A stretch of DNA of 64,000 nt from Arsenophonus sp. aPb (GTDB taxonomy: Bacteria > Pseudomonadota > Gammaproteobacteria > Enterobacterales > Enterobacteriaceae), in NCBI RefSeq assembly GCF_029873475.1, contig NZ_CP123499.1:2294001-2358000 (forward strand). Reading direction: 5' to 3'. Under the pieces are notes generated by a model. The model saw only the letters and a program-made list of their open reading frames with translations, ran no database searches and had not been told where the DNA came from. How positions within the stretch are numbered: the first letter of the stretch is position 1; each line of letters begins with the position of its first letter. The translations under genes and the position numbers were made by a program. Below are positions 1-9,708 of this stretch, in pieces.

Positions 1-3000
1 TAAATAAACCAGATCATGATTCGCATCTAAACTGCTTCCACCCTGGACTATCCGACCGGCTCTACTATCATACCAAGCTCTTATTGGATCCCCCGCCTGA
101 TCCTGCAATCCATGCAACATTAAGTAGTCACTTGAGTATGGCATCGCTTTAATAAGCTTATCCAACTCTAACTTAGCATCGTCACCATGCTGGCGTAACC
201 ACTCCTGTGAAACCCCGAGTAAGACATTTCTCCCCTGGTTATCCAACAAACTAAATGCCCCATCATCTCGCAGACTAAATAACTTATTATTAATAGGAAA
301 AAGTGATTTAATATTGGTCGCAACTAATTGCGCCTGATTATGGGATAAACCATCATCTGATTGAAAGTAGAGTTCATGTTTTTGTGGATTGTAAAAATAA
401 TAACTGGGCGCATCACCGGTCGTGTTCGTCGCAAGAATAAATTCTGTCATCGCAGTTAATGACGGAGATTGACTATCTGGCAGATCATTTGCAGCGTTTA
501 GTGGGTCAGTCGTTTGCGGCTTGACTTTGGGTAGGTTTAAGCTGATCGTTTTGTGGACATGCTTATCTTTCGTTATTATCCAATAATGCTTTTCCTGTCC
601 ATCAAGATAACCGGATAAATAGAGTGTATCAGCCACCTGACTCGGAACAAGCGCCGTTGGTGAAACAAGTTCATATCGGGTGTCTAGCTCCAAAAAAGGA
701 ATTTTAGCGCGTTCAGCTAATAACTGCTCACTTTTGTGATCGTCAATGATAAAATCTACCGGCTGTTTAATCTCATCTAGAATTGCCAATAGACGTTGAT
801 CACTATTAATGGCAACCAATTTCAACGCAGCATCCTCAACGATATAGACACTACGCATATTCTTTCCCTGTTCAATCACAAAAAGTAATTGGCCATTTCC
901 CTGTATAGTATAGCTACGAATCGTGTCATGACTTTCAGTAGCAAAACTAAATGGCTGATATTGCCGCATAATCTTTCCACTGCTAATTTCTACTTGCCAA
1001 ATAGCGGTATCTCGATAAAACCAGGCTTTATCGCCGTCAACTTTAGCTAAAACCGCTTGACTCAGAAATTCTGCCTCACCTGGTCGATTGGTATAAACCA
1101 TACGACTACGAGCGGTTTCATAATAAGCTCGGCCTACATGTCCAACCGCATTATCCGGTTGATAGTGATCGATGATGACAAATGGCGTCGGATGATCCTG
1201 AATATTAGCTAACATTTTTAGATATTCATCCAGCGAATTATTATTTTCGAAATGCATTGCATCCATATGTATGATACGCATTTGCTGACTTTTTTTATCA
1301 AAAACAAAAATCCCATCTTTATTTATCACCGAAATCTGACTGGCATTTTTCGGTAACGTGACGATAACATTATCAATATAGAGATAGTCACCCTCTTCGC
1401 TAACCTGCATATTAGTGCCCGATTTAAGGTAACGCGCATCCAATACCCAACGCGTATTAGCATGATTTGATAGTAAGGTTATTGGCACCCCTTTCGCTAA
1501 GCTAATCCGATATTCTCCCTCACCACCAACTAACTGATAACTAATATAGCGTTGAAAATCGATCGGCAATGCAGGGATCACCAACTCCCTATCGCGATCA
1601 TCCAAAATGACTTTGATGGGTGTCGAAACATAATCGGGTATAATTTTATAGATCGCCCGCTCGCCGGGAAAAGCATAAAAATCAAAGTCAAACCGACCAT
1701 CTTCTTCTAGTTTTCTTAATAGATCAAAGCCTCTATCATTGCGTGTGGTGACGAATGGTAAAATCATATATTCGTAATTTAAATAGGTGATAGGCGTACC
1801 CGGCAGGATCAGAACATCATTATCTGGCTTAAAGTTGGATTGACTACTTTGATAGCCAAATCCTGCTCGAATATTGATTGCCTGAGTTTTATCTTGATTT
1901 AGGCTTCGATTAGGCCAAAACAAGAAATAATTACTGTGACCTGATCCGCTGGTATAAGTGGGATCATTACGATAGAGATACTGACTATCAAAAGTGAGTT
2001 TATTTTGACGTAAATCCAGCTCGGTAATAACTGCGCCTGGGATCGGCTCCATAATAATGACCGCATCGCTGTCAGCTATTTTTTTCTTTATCTGCCGATA
2101 ACCACCCTGCTTATAAGCCAAATCGACATCGGCAAAATAGTTACCGACTATCTGTACATTATGGGTTACCTTACCAAACGCTTCTGCCAACGCGGTAACC
2201 CCTATCCCTACTCCTGCCAGTGGGACAGATAAAGCGCCAGTAAACGCAGCAGTCGTCTGTGCTCCAGCCATCCACGCACCTATCCCTACACCAACCACCG
2301 CTAAATTAGTGCTATCAACACCTAACTGGGCACTAAAAACCGCACGTTGCAGATCATTTTGCGCATTAGCTAACTTAATACTATCCAAAGCAATGCTACT
2401 AAAATTTAATATAAGATCAGTCGCACGATGAAAATGAAAGACTTCGCCTAATAATCCTTTCGTTGCCTGTTTGCCCTGATTTGCCGCCATTTGATACAAA
2501 CTGGCCAATTTCAGGGTATCTTCCACTGTCCCATGCACTATCTGGGTCAAATTAATATAAGCGTGGATATTAATTGCCGTACTAAGGGTTTCTGATAACT
2601 CATTATCCACCACCCCAAACCGATTGTTATTGGCAAACCAAGGGATCAGCTCTTTTATCAGGAAAGCGGCATTTAATCCATGCACCCCTTCCGCATCAGT
2701 AATATTATCCCGCAGGGCTAATGTTTTACCATTGTAATGATAAGCTTTGTTAATCATTGCCAGGTATTCATTGTATTTATTAATAAAATCAATAATATAT
2801 TTATTATTAATAATCAATTTTTTTAGTAGATGAGTCTCTTGATGAATGAACTGTAAAACATAACTACCTGGCTGGGTTTTACTTTTGCTAAAACTGGTGA
2901 AAAGCGGTAACCACTTTTGTAGCGACAATTGATGATAATGATAAAATTGGCTCATAGTCGACTGAAATTGCTCAGCCAGCTTAATAAAAGACAAAAATTT

Positions 3001-6000
3001 ATAAGAGACAGACTCTAGCCCTGCCGGATCACCTAAAGTCGATCTTTCCATCCCATTTTTTATTTGGCTATCGACTGTTTTAGCTGCCGTTTTCTCAATA
3101 TGCCAGTCATTTGTCTCATGATTAAAAAACAGCGTGGTTTTATTACCCGTTTCCGTCAACCGTTTTCTACCTTCATCGCTGACCATCAGCTTAGAAGAGT
3201 AGGCAGAAACAGAATAAGGCCGAATCGTTTCATCTAAGGCCTCAGCAAATTGTTGGACATAACTGGTTTGCTGCTTATCATCAGCCAACGAGCAACCAAC
3301 CAGATTGATGTGTTTCGGCGAAACCGTCATGCCCAAATCAGCTACCAGCTGTTTTAATTGCAGTGCCAACGGTTTAGGCTCACGCCAGGCCAGGCTGACC
3401 TGATCACCATCAAGCTGATTATCGCGGCCATGACCAACTAACTGCCAACGCATCTTAGCTTGCTCTCGCAAACCTTTTGCATTGCCATACACAATCCAAC
3501 TATTTCCCTGGCTATCAAGCTGAAGTAAAACCGATATCTGCGGATGTTTTTTCACTAATTGGCGCGCTGCTTCAGTTACTATCGGATCATTTTCCAGCTG
3601 GATAATTAATTGACCATCAAACCGGCTACTTTCCCCTTCACTATCAAAATGAATTGGCGAAATTTTCCAATCTGATACATTACGGTCAGAGGCTATGGTA
3701 TCAACATCTCCGCTTGATGCCGTCAAGGTAAACTTATTAGGCAGCGAGATCAATTTGTCAAACACAGGATTATTATTAAAAATAATTTCTTTTAACGTAT
3801 TCGGTAGATCAGTTGGAATGCTTGCCAACTGGTTATTACTTACATCTAGTTTTATTAATCCTTTTGGTAATTTATCTGGTAATTTAACAATTTGGTTATT
3901 ATAAACATTTATATATTGCAATTCATTTGGCAGAACTTTAGGCAAATGACTCAATTGGTTACTATAAGCATCAAGTGTATTTAACGCGGGTGGTAGCTTA
4001 TCCGGTAACATATTTAATTGGTTATTACTGACATCTAATACTATTAATGTGTGAGGCAGATTAACCGGTAAGAAAAACAATTGGTTACCACTAACATCTA
4101 ATCTCAATAACATTTCTGGCAATTGATTAGTTAAATAAGTTAATTGATTATTGCGAACATGCAAATCTTCGATCTTATAAGGTAAACTAACCGGCAAAAG
4201 TGTCAAATGGTTATTATTAGCGGTAAGATATCTTAATTTTTCTGGTAAATGATCAGGTAAATTATCCAATTGATTGTTGCTAACATTAAGGTTTATTAAA
4301 CTACTTGGCAACTTTTCAGGCAAGCTTGTTAGCCGGTTATCATGCGCGGCAAGTTTTTCTAACTTATCTGGCAATTTATCTGGCAAATCACTCAATCGAT
4401 TATTACTGACATCAAGTGTTGTCAAGTAGTTAGATAAATCAGTTAGCAAATTTGTTAATTTATTATGACTAAGATCAAGGCTCGTTAGCTTATAGGGTAA
4501 ATAGATGGGGATCTTAACAAGTTGATTATTATGCGCATCAAGTACATTTAAATCAGCGGGGAGATTATCGGCTAAGACAGACAAGTGATTATTGTCAACC
4601 AGTAAAATTTTGAGTTGATTTGGTAAATGATCAGGCAGATTTGTCAGCAGATTACCGCTGATATTTAGATGCTGTAATGCATCGGGTAAGTTATTAGATA
4701 AAACCTTCAATTTGTTATTACTAGCAGAAAGAAATTGTAAAAATTTTGGCCACTTATCAGGCAAACCCGCTAGCAAATTACTATGTACATCAAGATTTCT
4801 TAAATCATCCGGTAAATTATCAGGTAAAAAAGTGAGTTTATTACGATGAATATAAAGACTTTCTAATCCAGCAGGCAAACTAGTCGGCAATTCGGTTAAC
4901 TTATTACTACCGGCGTTAAAATAAACTAATTGATCGGGTAATTGTTCAGGCAACACTTTCAATTGATTACCACTAACATTAAGATAGCCTAATGAATCTG
5001 GCAGATAATCAGGTAAGTGAGTTAATTGATTATTACCTAGTGCCAAATAGGTTAAAGTATTGGGTAAATGGGTAGGTAAAGAAATTAATTGATTATTCCG
5101 CGCATCAAGATGTTTTAAATTATCGGGCAAATTATCGGCAAACGTTGTCAGTTGATTGTTGTGAACGTCTAAATTTTCTACACTATCTGGTATAAGATTA
5201 GGTAAAGTCGTTAGTGCCAAACCGGATAAATCAAGCGACTTCGCGCCGTTTTTAAGACAACTGATCAACCGCTGTAATGCGATGTCTCTATATTCTCCCG
5301 AATCTTTATTAACTAAACTCGTCCATTTCATCCACTCTGTAATCGCTGATAAGGTAATAGAATTCGAATGGTCGCTGGTATTTTGGGATACTAACCGATG
5401 CAATACTTTGCCTGGAAGCGGTAAGGTAGAATCAATGACCAGATCTTGTAATGTGGCTGGAAAATCATCAGGTAGCTTGATTAACGGGTTATTATAAACA
5501 TCTAGTTTCACCAACTGTTGTGGTAAATGATTGGGAATAGATGTTAATAGATTATCATTCACATAGAGTTCGATTAACTTAGCGGGTAGTTTATCCGTTA
5601 AGGTCGCCAATTTATTGTATGAGACATTAAGAAAAACTAATTCATCAGGCAAATTATCGGGTAAATAAGTTAGTTCGTTATGATTAAGTTTCAGTTCTGC
5701 TAATTTTTTAGGTAAGTGATCGGGTAAAGCGAGCAGTCTATTTTGGCTCGCGTCAAGTACCTGCAAATCGTTGGGCAAATTATTAGGTAATGCTATCAAG
5801 CGATTATCACTAACATCAAGTTTAAGCAAAAGGCGAGGCAAATTAACTGACAAATTTGCCAACTTATTGCTGCTAATATCCAGCACAGATAAGGCATACG
5901 GTAAACTAACTGGCAAAGCTTCGAGTAGATTATTATGAACATCGAGCTGCCTTAAAGTTGCCGGTAAACTATCGGGTAATGCAATTAATTGATTATCACT

Positions 6001-9000
6001 AACATTAATATATTTTAATGTTTTTGATAGATTATTAGGTATAACAGTCAACTTATTATTGTTAGCCGTCAAATATTCTAATTTATTAGGTAATTGCTCA
6101 GGCAACGTCATTAACTTATTGTTTCTAACGATAAGTTCATATAAATCATTTGGCAAATGATGTGGTAAGGTCACTAACCGATTACCATCAACATCCAAAC
6201 CTAATAAGCTATCAGGCAAATTATCGGTTAACTCAGTCAATCGATTGTGACTAAGATAAAAATACTGTAGAGCTTCGGGTAGATGGTCTGGTAATAAATT
6301 GAGTTGGTTATAACTAACATCTAAATTTTTTAATTTGCTCGGTAACGTATTGGGCAAAGTCTTCAATCGGTTATTACGAATATAAAGATTTTCTAACATG
6401 CCTGGCAGAATTAGCGGCAAACTCGTTAATTGATTATTACTGACATCAAGAATTTTTATACTATCAGGTAAGTGTTTAGGTAAAACTGGTAGCTGGTTAT
6501 TATTAACATCCAGTAATATCAATGAATCTGGCAAATTAGCGGGCAGTTTAATTAATCGATTATTATAAACTTCCAACGCATTTAATGTGGCTGGTAGTTT
6601 ACTCGGCAATTCAATTAACCGGGCAGAATTAGCAATAAGATTTTTTAATGTATTGGGTAGCGTATCCGGTAACTCAACTAAAGGATTATGACTGACGGTA
6701 AGCTCAATTAACTCATTCGGCAAAGAGCTCGGTAACTCAGTGAGTTGATTATTAGCAACTGTAAGATACTTTATAGAAGCAGGCAAATTATCGGGTAGGC
6801 TACTTAGTTGGTTATTATTAGCAGTAAGATACCGTAAAGAATCAGGTAATTTATCAGGCAATTGAGTAAATTGATTATGACTGATAATTAGATACTTTAA
6901 AGAAGCAGGTAAATTATTCGATAGGGCCGTCAATTGATTATGAGTAATCGTAAGATCAATTAATCCATCAGGCAATTGGTCAGGTAAATGTGTTAATTCA
7001 TTATGACTCGCATTAAGCGTTATTAACTTATCTGGTAATTTATTCGGCAGCTGCGTTAATCGATTGTTGCTAACATTGAGGGTTATTAACTTATCAGGCA
7101 GTATATCCGGTAACTTAGTTAGCTGATTATTAGTAGCAATAATTTCATTTAATGTCGCGGGTAAGTAATTAGGCAAAGAAGTGAGTGCTAAATCTGATAA
7201 ATCAAGCACGGTATGCTTGTTATTCAAGCAATCAATAATTCTTTGCAAGGCAATATCTCTTTGTTCGCCTGCTGATGCTTGTTTTACCCACCCCGACCAT
7301 TCAGTCTGAGGTTGGCCTTCTGTATTGTAACGTGCCAACATTCCCAATTGTTCCGAAGATAGCGTAACTAATGGGTTACCACTAACATCAAATTCTACTA
7401 ACTGATTGGGCAGATGTTTGGGCAAACTGGTTATTTGATTATCTTGCGCAATCAAGCTTTTTAATGAATTTGGTAACTTATTCGGCAAACTGATTAATTT
7501 GTTATCGCTAATATTCAATTTTTCAAGTTTAGCTGGCCAAATATAGTCCAAAACATTTAATGAATTATGTTCAATTAGTAGATTTTTCAATGTGGTTGGT
7601 AAATTGAGCGGTAACATTTTTAATAGGTTATTGCTGGCGGTGAGGTATTTTAAAGTAGCAGGTAAATCATTAGGTAAATGACTCAATTGATTATTGTTAA
7701 CATCGATGGTAACTAACCAGTGAGGTAAAGTTTCGGGTAAAGCTGTCAGTTTATTATTACTGACAATCAGGCTTTTTAATTTATAAGGCAATTTATCAGT
7801 CAAATGATCCAAATGGTTATTACTGGCATCAAGTAGCACTAAGTTATAGGGTAAATTATTAGGCAAATCAGTTAACTTATTCTTTCGTACTTCAAGACCT
7901 TCTAAAAAGTCGGGTAAATGATTAGGTAACTTGCTAATAAAATTACCATTAATATTAATATGTTTTAATTTATTTGGTAAATTATCAGCTAATTTAGTCA
8001 ATTGATTATTACTAACATTCAGATATTCCAATTCCGCCGGCAAATATTTCGGTAAAGCGGCTAGCTGATTATCATTGGCATTAAGATAAATTAACATGTT
8101 TGGCAACTTATCAGGCAAACTAAGTAATTTGTTATTGCTGACGCTCAAACTCATTAAATTAGCCGGCAAAATAGCGGGTAAGGTTTGCAATTGATTACCA
8201 TGCACATCAAGTCTTTTTAAATCAGTCGGCAGTGTATCGGGTAAAAAAGATAATTGGCTATTTGTAACACTAAGGGTAATTAGATTACTTGGTAAATGAT
8301 TAGGTAACGAAATTAAACTGGCTCCATTGATAGCTAAATGCTTTAAATTATCGGGTAGCTTATCGGATATTGCGATTAACGGATTATTATTTACATAAAG
8401 ATCAACTAAATTAGCCGGTAAAGTCTCAGGTAAATTGACCAATTGATTATTATTAATTAACAGATAAGCCAAAGAGCCTGGCAAATTATCAGGCAAACTC
8501 ACCAACTGATTATTATTAGCAATAAGATAGGTTAACGAATTAGGTAAATTATCAGGTAATATTTTCAGTCGATTATTAGTCACATCAAGATTTTGCAACC
8601 GATCAGGTAAATGAGTGGGTAAATCAGTTATTTGATTATCATTAAGTTTTAATTCTATTAATCCATTCGCTAGGCTATTAGGTAGTGTAATTAATTTATT
8701 ATTGCTGGCAATTAACCGGTTTAAAGCAGTAGGCAAATGATTAGGTAAACTACCCAATTGGTTATTATCAACATTTATAATTTCTAATCCATCGGGTAAA
8801 TTATTAGGTAATACCGTTAGTTTGTTATTACTGAGAGAAATATATTTTAAAGCAGCTGGTAAACTAGCAGGCAAATCAGTTAGCAGATTATTATGAACAT
8901 CAAGTAAATCTAAATTAGCGGGTAAGTTAGTCGGTAAACTTGCTAGCTTATTATTATGAACATCAAGCTTAGTTAAATTCTCTGGCAAATGATCAGGTAA

Positions 9001-9294
9001 ATCAATTAATTGATTATTACTTGCAACCAGACTTTTTAATGCGTTGGGTAAAGTACTCGGTAACTGAGTTAATTGATTACTATAAATATCAAGAAAGCGT
9101 AAATTATTCGGTAAATGATCAGGTAAAGAAGTTAATCCTAAACCAGATAAATCAAGAAAGATACTTTTATTTTTTAAACAATCAATTATTTTCTGTAAAG
9201 CAATATCTCTATATTCTGTTGGTTCTAAATGAGCTTGATTCGCCCATTTTTTCCACTCGATCATCTGCAACTTAATATTATTTTCTGCATTCAT
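1..9294 (-). CDS. Giant LRR toxin A: LRR - C80 autoprotease - TcdA/TcdB-type translocation domain (3' end off window)
   Basis: The frame is open from the ATG at 9294 to the window edge (3098 codons). By comparison with paralogue C about 52 residues are missing. Roughly residues 1-1870 are 20-21-residue LRRs (LPxxLPxxLxxLxVxxNxLT), about 80 repeats in three blocks. Each block starts with a helical cap (W..W..., R..A..R..DCL..., LDLS.L.LTSLP) like that of SspH/SlrP/IpaH effectors; the caps lie near 9294-9130, 7320-7150 and 5345-5215. A peptidase C80 domain follows: RFDGQLIIQLEND, LVGHG (His about 1955), LVGCS (Cys about 2001). Then comes the TcdA/TcdB translocation region (VHGLNAAF near 2205, EPIPGAVITELDL near 2415). 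No signal peptide is seen. Expected role, from the large clostridial toxin family: uptake by a host cell, pore formation, InsP6-triggered self-cleavage and release of the N-terminal LRR part. The function is inferred; the domain calls are strong. Confidence 0.88.
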   Translation of the reverse strand, partial: MNAENNIKLQMIEWKKWANQAHLEPTEYRDIALQKIIDCLKNKSIFLDLSGLGLTSLPDHLPNNLRFLDIYSNQLTQLPSTLPNALKSLVASNNQLIDLPDHLPENLTKLDVHNNKLASLPTNLPANLDLLDVHNNLLTDLPASLPAALKYISLSNNKLTVLPNNLPDGLEIINVDNNQLGSLPNHLPTALNRLIASNNKLITLPNSLANGLIELKLNDNQITDLPTHLPDRLQNLDVTNNRLKILPDNLPNSLTYLIANNNQLVSLPDNLPGSLAYLLINNNQLVNLPETLPANLVDLYVNNNPLIAISDKLPDNLKHLAINGASLISLPNHLPSNLITLSVTNSQLSFLPDTLPTDLKRLDVHGNQLQTLPAILPANLMSLSVSNNKLLSLPDKLPNMLIYLNANDNQLAALPKYLPAELEYLNVSNNQLTKLADNLPNKLKHININGNFISKLPNHLPDFLEGLEVRKNKLTDLPNNLPYNLVLLDASNNHLDHLTDKLPYKLKSLIVSNNKLTALPETLPHWLVTIDVNNNQLSHLPNDLPATLKYLTASNNLLKMLPLNLPTTLKNLLIEHNSLNVLDYIWPAKLEKLNISDNKLISLPNKLPNSLKSLIAQDNQITSLPKHLPNQLVEFDVSGNPLVTLSSEQLGMLARYNTEGQPQTEWSGWVKQASAGEQRDIALQRIIDCLNNKHTVLDLSDLALTSLPNYLPATLNEIIATNNQLTKLPDILPDKLITLNVSNNRLTQLPNKLPDKLITLNASHNELTHLPDQLPDGLIDLTITHNQLTALSNNLPASLKYLIISHNQFTQLPDKLPDSLRYLTANNNQLSSLPDNLPASIKYLTVANNQLTELPSSLPNELIELTVSHNPLVELPDTLPNTLKNLIANSARLIELPSKLPATLNALEVYNNRLIKLPANLPDSLILLDVNNNQLPVLPKHLPDSIKILDVSNNQLTSLPLILPGMLENLYIRNNRLKTLPNTLPSKLKNLDVSYNQLNLLPDHLPEALQYFYLSHNRLTELTDNLPDSLLGLDVDGNRLVTLPHHLPNDLYELIVRNNKLMTLPEQLPNKLEYLTANNNKLTVIPNNLSKTLKYINVSDNQLIALPDSLPATLRQLDVHNNLLEALPVSLPYALSVLDISSNKLANLSVNLPRLLLKLDVSDNRLIALPNNLPNDLQVLDASQNRLLALPDHLPKKLAELKLNHNELTYLPDNLPDELVFLNVSYNKLATLTDKLPAKLIELYVNDNLLTSIPNHLPQQLVKLDVYNNPLIKLPDDFPATLQDLVIDSTLPLPGKVLHRLVSQNTSDHSNSITLSAITEWMKWTSLVNKDSGEYRDIALQRLISCLKNGAKSLDLSGLALTTLPNLIPDSVENLDVHNNQLTTFADNLPDNLKHLDARNNQLISLPTHLPNTLTYLALGNNQLTHLPDYLPDSLGYLNVSGNQLKVLPEQLPDQLVYFNAGSNKLTELPTSLPAGLESLYIHRNKLTFLPDNLPDDLRNLDVHSNLLAGLPDKWPKFLQFLSASNNKLKVLSNNLPDALQHLNISGNLLTNLPDHLPNQLKILLVDNNHLSVLADNLPADLNVLDAHNNQLVKIPIYLPYKLTSLDLSHNKLTNLLTDLSNYLTTLDVSNNRLSDLPDKLPDKLEKLAAHDNRLTSLPEKLPSSLINLNVSNNQLDNLPDHLPEKLRYLTANNNHLTLLPVSLPYKIEDLHVRNNQLTYLTNQLPEMLLRLDVSGNQLFFLPVNLPHTLIVLDVSNNQLNMLPDKLPPALNTLDAYSNQLSHLPKVLPNELQYINVYNNQIVKLPDKLPKGLIKLDVSNNQLASIPTDLPNTLKEIIFNNNPVFDKLISLPNKFTLTASSGDVDTIASDRNVSDWKISPIHFDSEGESSRFDGQLIIQLENDPIVTEAARQLVKKHPQISVLLQLDSQGNSWIVYGNAKGLREQAKMRWQLVGHGRDNQLDGDQVSLAWREPKPLALQLKQLVADLGMTVSPKHINLVGCSLADDKQQTSYVQQFAEALDETIRPYSVSAYSSKLMVSDEGRKRLTETGNKTTLFFNHETNDWHIEKTAAKTVDSQIKNGMERSTLGDPAGLESVSYKFLSFIKLAEQFQSTMSQFYHYHQLSLQKWLPLFTSFSKSKTQPGSYVLQFIHQETHLLKKLIINNKYIIDFINKYNEYLAMINKAYHYNGKTLALRDNITDAEGVHGLNAAFLIKELIPWFANNNRFGVVDNELSETLSTAINIHAYINLTQIVHGTVEDTLKLASLYQMAANQGKQATKGLLGEVFHFHRATDLILNFSSIALDSIKLANAQNDLQRAVFSAQLGVDSTNLAVVGVGIGAWMAGAQTTAAFTGALSVPLAGVGIGVTALAEAFGKVTHNVQIVGNYFADVDLAYKQGGYRQIKKKIADSDAVIIMEPIPGAVITELDLRQNKLTFDSQYLYRNDPTYTSGSGHSNYFLFWPNRSLNQDKTQAINIRAGFGYQSSQSNFKPDNDVLILPGTPITYLNYEYMILPFVTTRNDRGFDLLRKLEEDGRFDFDFYAFPGERAIYKIIPDYVSTPIKVILDDRDRELVIPALPIDFQRYISYQLVGGEGEYRISLAKGVPITLLSNHANTRWVLDARYLKSGTNMQVSEEGDYLYIDNVIVTLPKNASQISVINKDGIFVFDKKSQQMRIIHMDAMHFENNNSLDEYLKMLANIQDHPTPFVIIDHYQPDNAVGHVGRAYYETARSRMVYTNRPGEAEFLSQAVLAKVDGDKAWFYRDTAIWQVEISSGKIMRQYQPFSFATESHDTIRSYTIQGNGQLLFVIEQGKNMRSVYIVEDAALKLVAINSDQRLLAILDEIKQPVDFIIDDHKSEQLLAERAKIPFLELDTRYELVSPTALVPSQVADTLYLSGYLDGQEKHYWIITKDKHVHKTISLNLPKVKPQTTDPLNAANDLPDSQSPSLTAMTEFILATNTTGDAPSYYFYNPQKHELYFQSDDGLSHNQAQLVATNIKSLFPINNKLFSLRDDGAFSLLDNQGRNVLLGVSQEWLRQHGDDAKLELDKLIKAMPYSSDYLMLHGLQDQAGDPIRAWYDSRAGRIVQGGSSLDANHDLVYL

Positions 9295-9708
9295 TTTATT
9301 TATTATCTCAGTAATAAGTATTCTTTCAGAAATAAGTCTCCAATATGAACATGGCATTACATGTTGCTATAAAGGAAAATTTATTGATAAAGAAATTGAG
9401 TATAGCAGTGATATATAAGTAGTAGAGCGAGATAAGACACTTTAAAAATAAACCTGCCCAATGTTGAAAGTAAATATTAATGTAAACACTCACAATACCA
9501 AGCAAATAATATATCTAATGGAGGCTATTTAATTAACTAGTAAATATTTAAGCTATTAAAATAGTTAATTATTTTTAAAATAAACTCGCTAATATAAATA
9601 TTCTCTCTTAATCTAAAAATTTTCTAGCGTCAATATAAAACTAACCATTGATAACGGAAATATCAATGGTTTTATTTCAATAACAGCATAATTATTATGT
9701 CAATATAG
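9295..9708. other. Intergenic region between toxin genes A and B
   Basis: This AT-rich spacer carries no gene. It contains the terminator of toxin B and presumably the promoter of toxin A. It does not resemble the leaders upstream of B and C and has no NlpC/P60 remnant, so gene A was not made by the same duplication step. The ribosome binding site of A is weak (GAGATAATAAATAAA before the ATG). Confidence 0.6.
9643..9671 (-). terminator. Rho-independent terminator of toxin gene B
   Basis: An 11-bp perfect stem (AACCATTGATA / TATCAATGGTT) with a 7-base loop lies 38 bases past the stop codon of the B C-terminal frame. On the minus strand a T-rich tail follows. On the plus strand TTTTATTT follows, so it could act in both directions. 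Confidence 0.75.

Noticed and set aside
1..9294. LRR toxins as IpaH-type E3 ubiquitin ligases
   Set aside because: The caps and LRRs are alike, but no NEL catalytic domain (with its CxD motif) follows the LRRs; a C80 protease and translocation domain follow instead.
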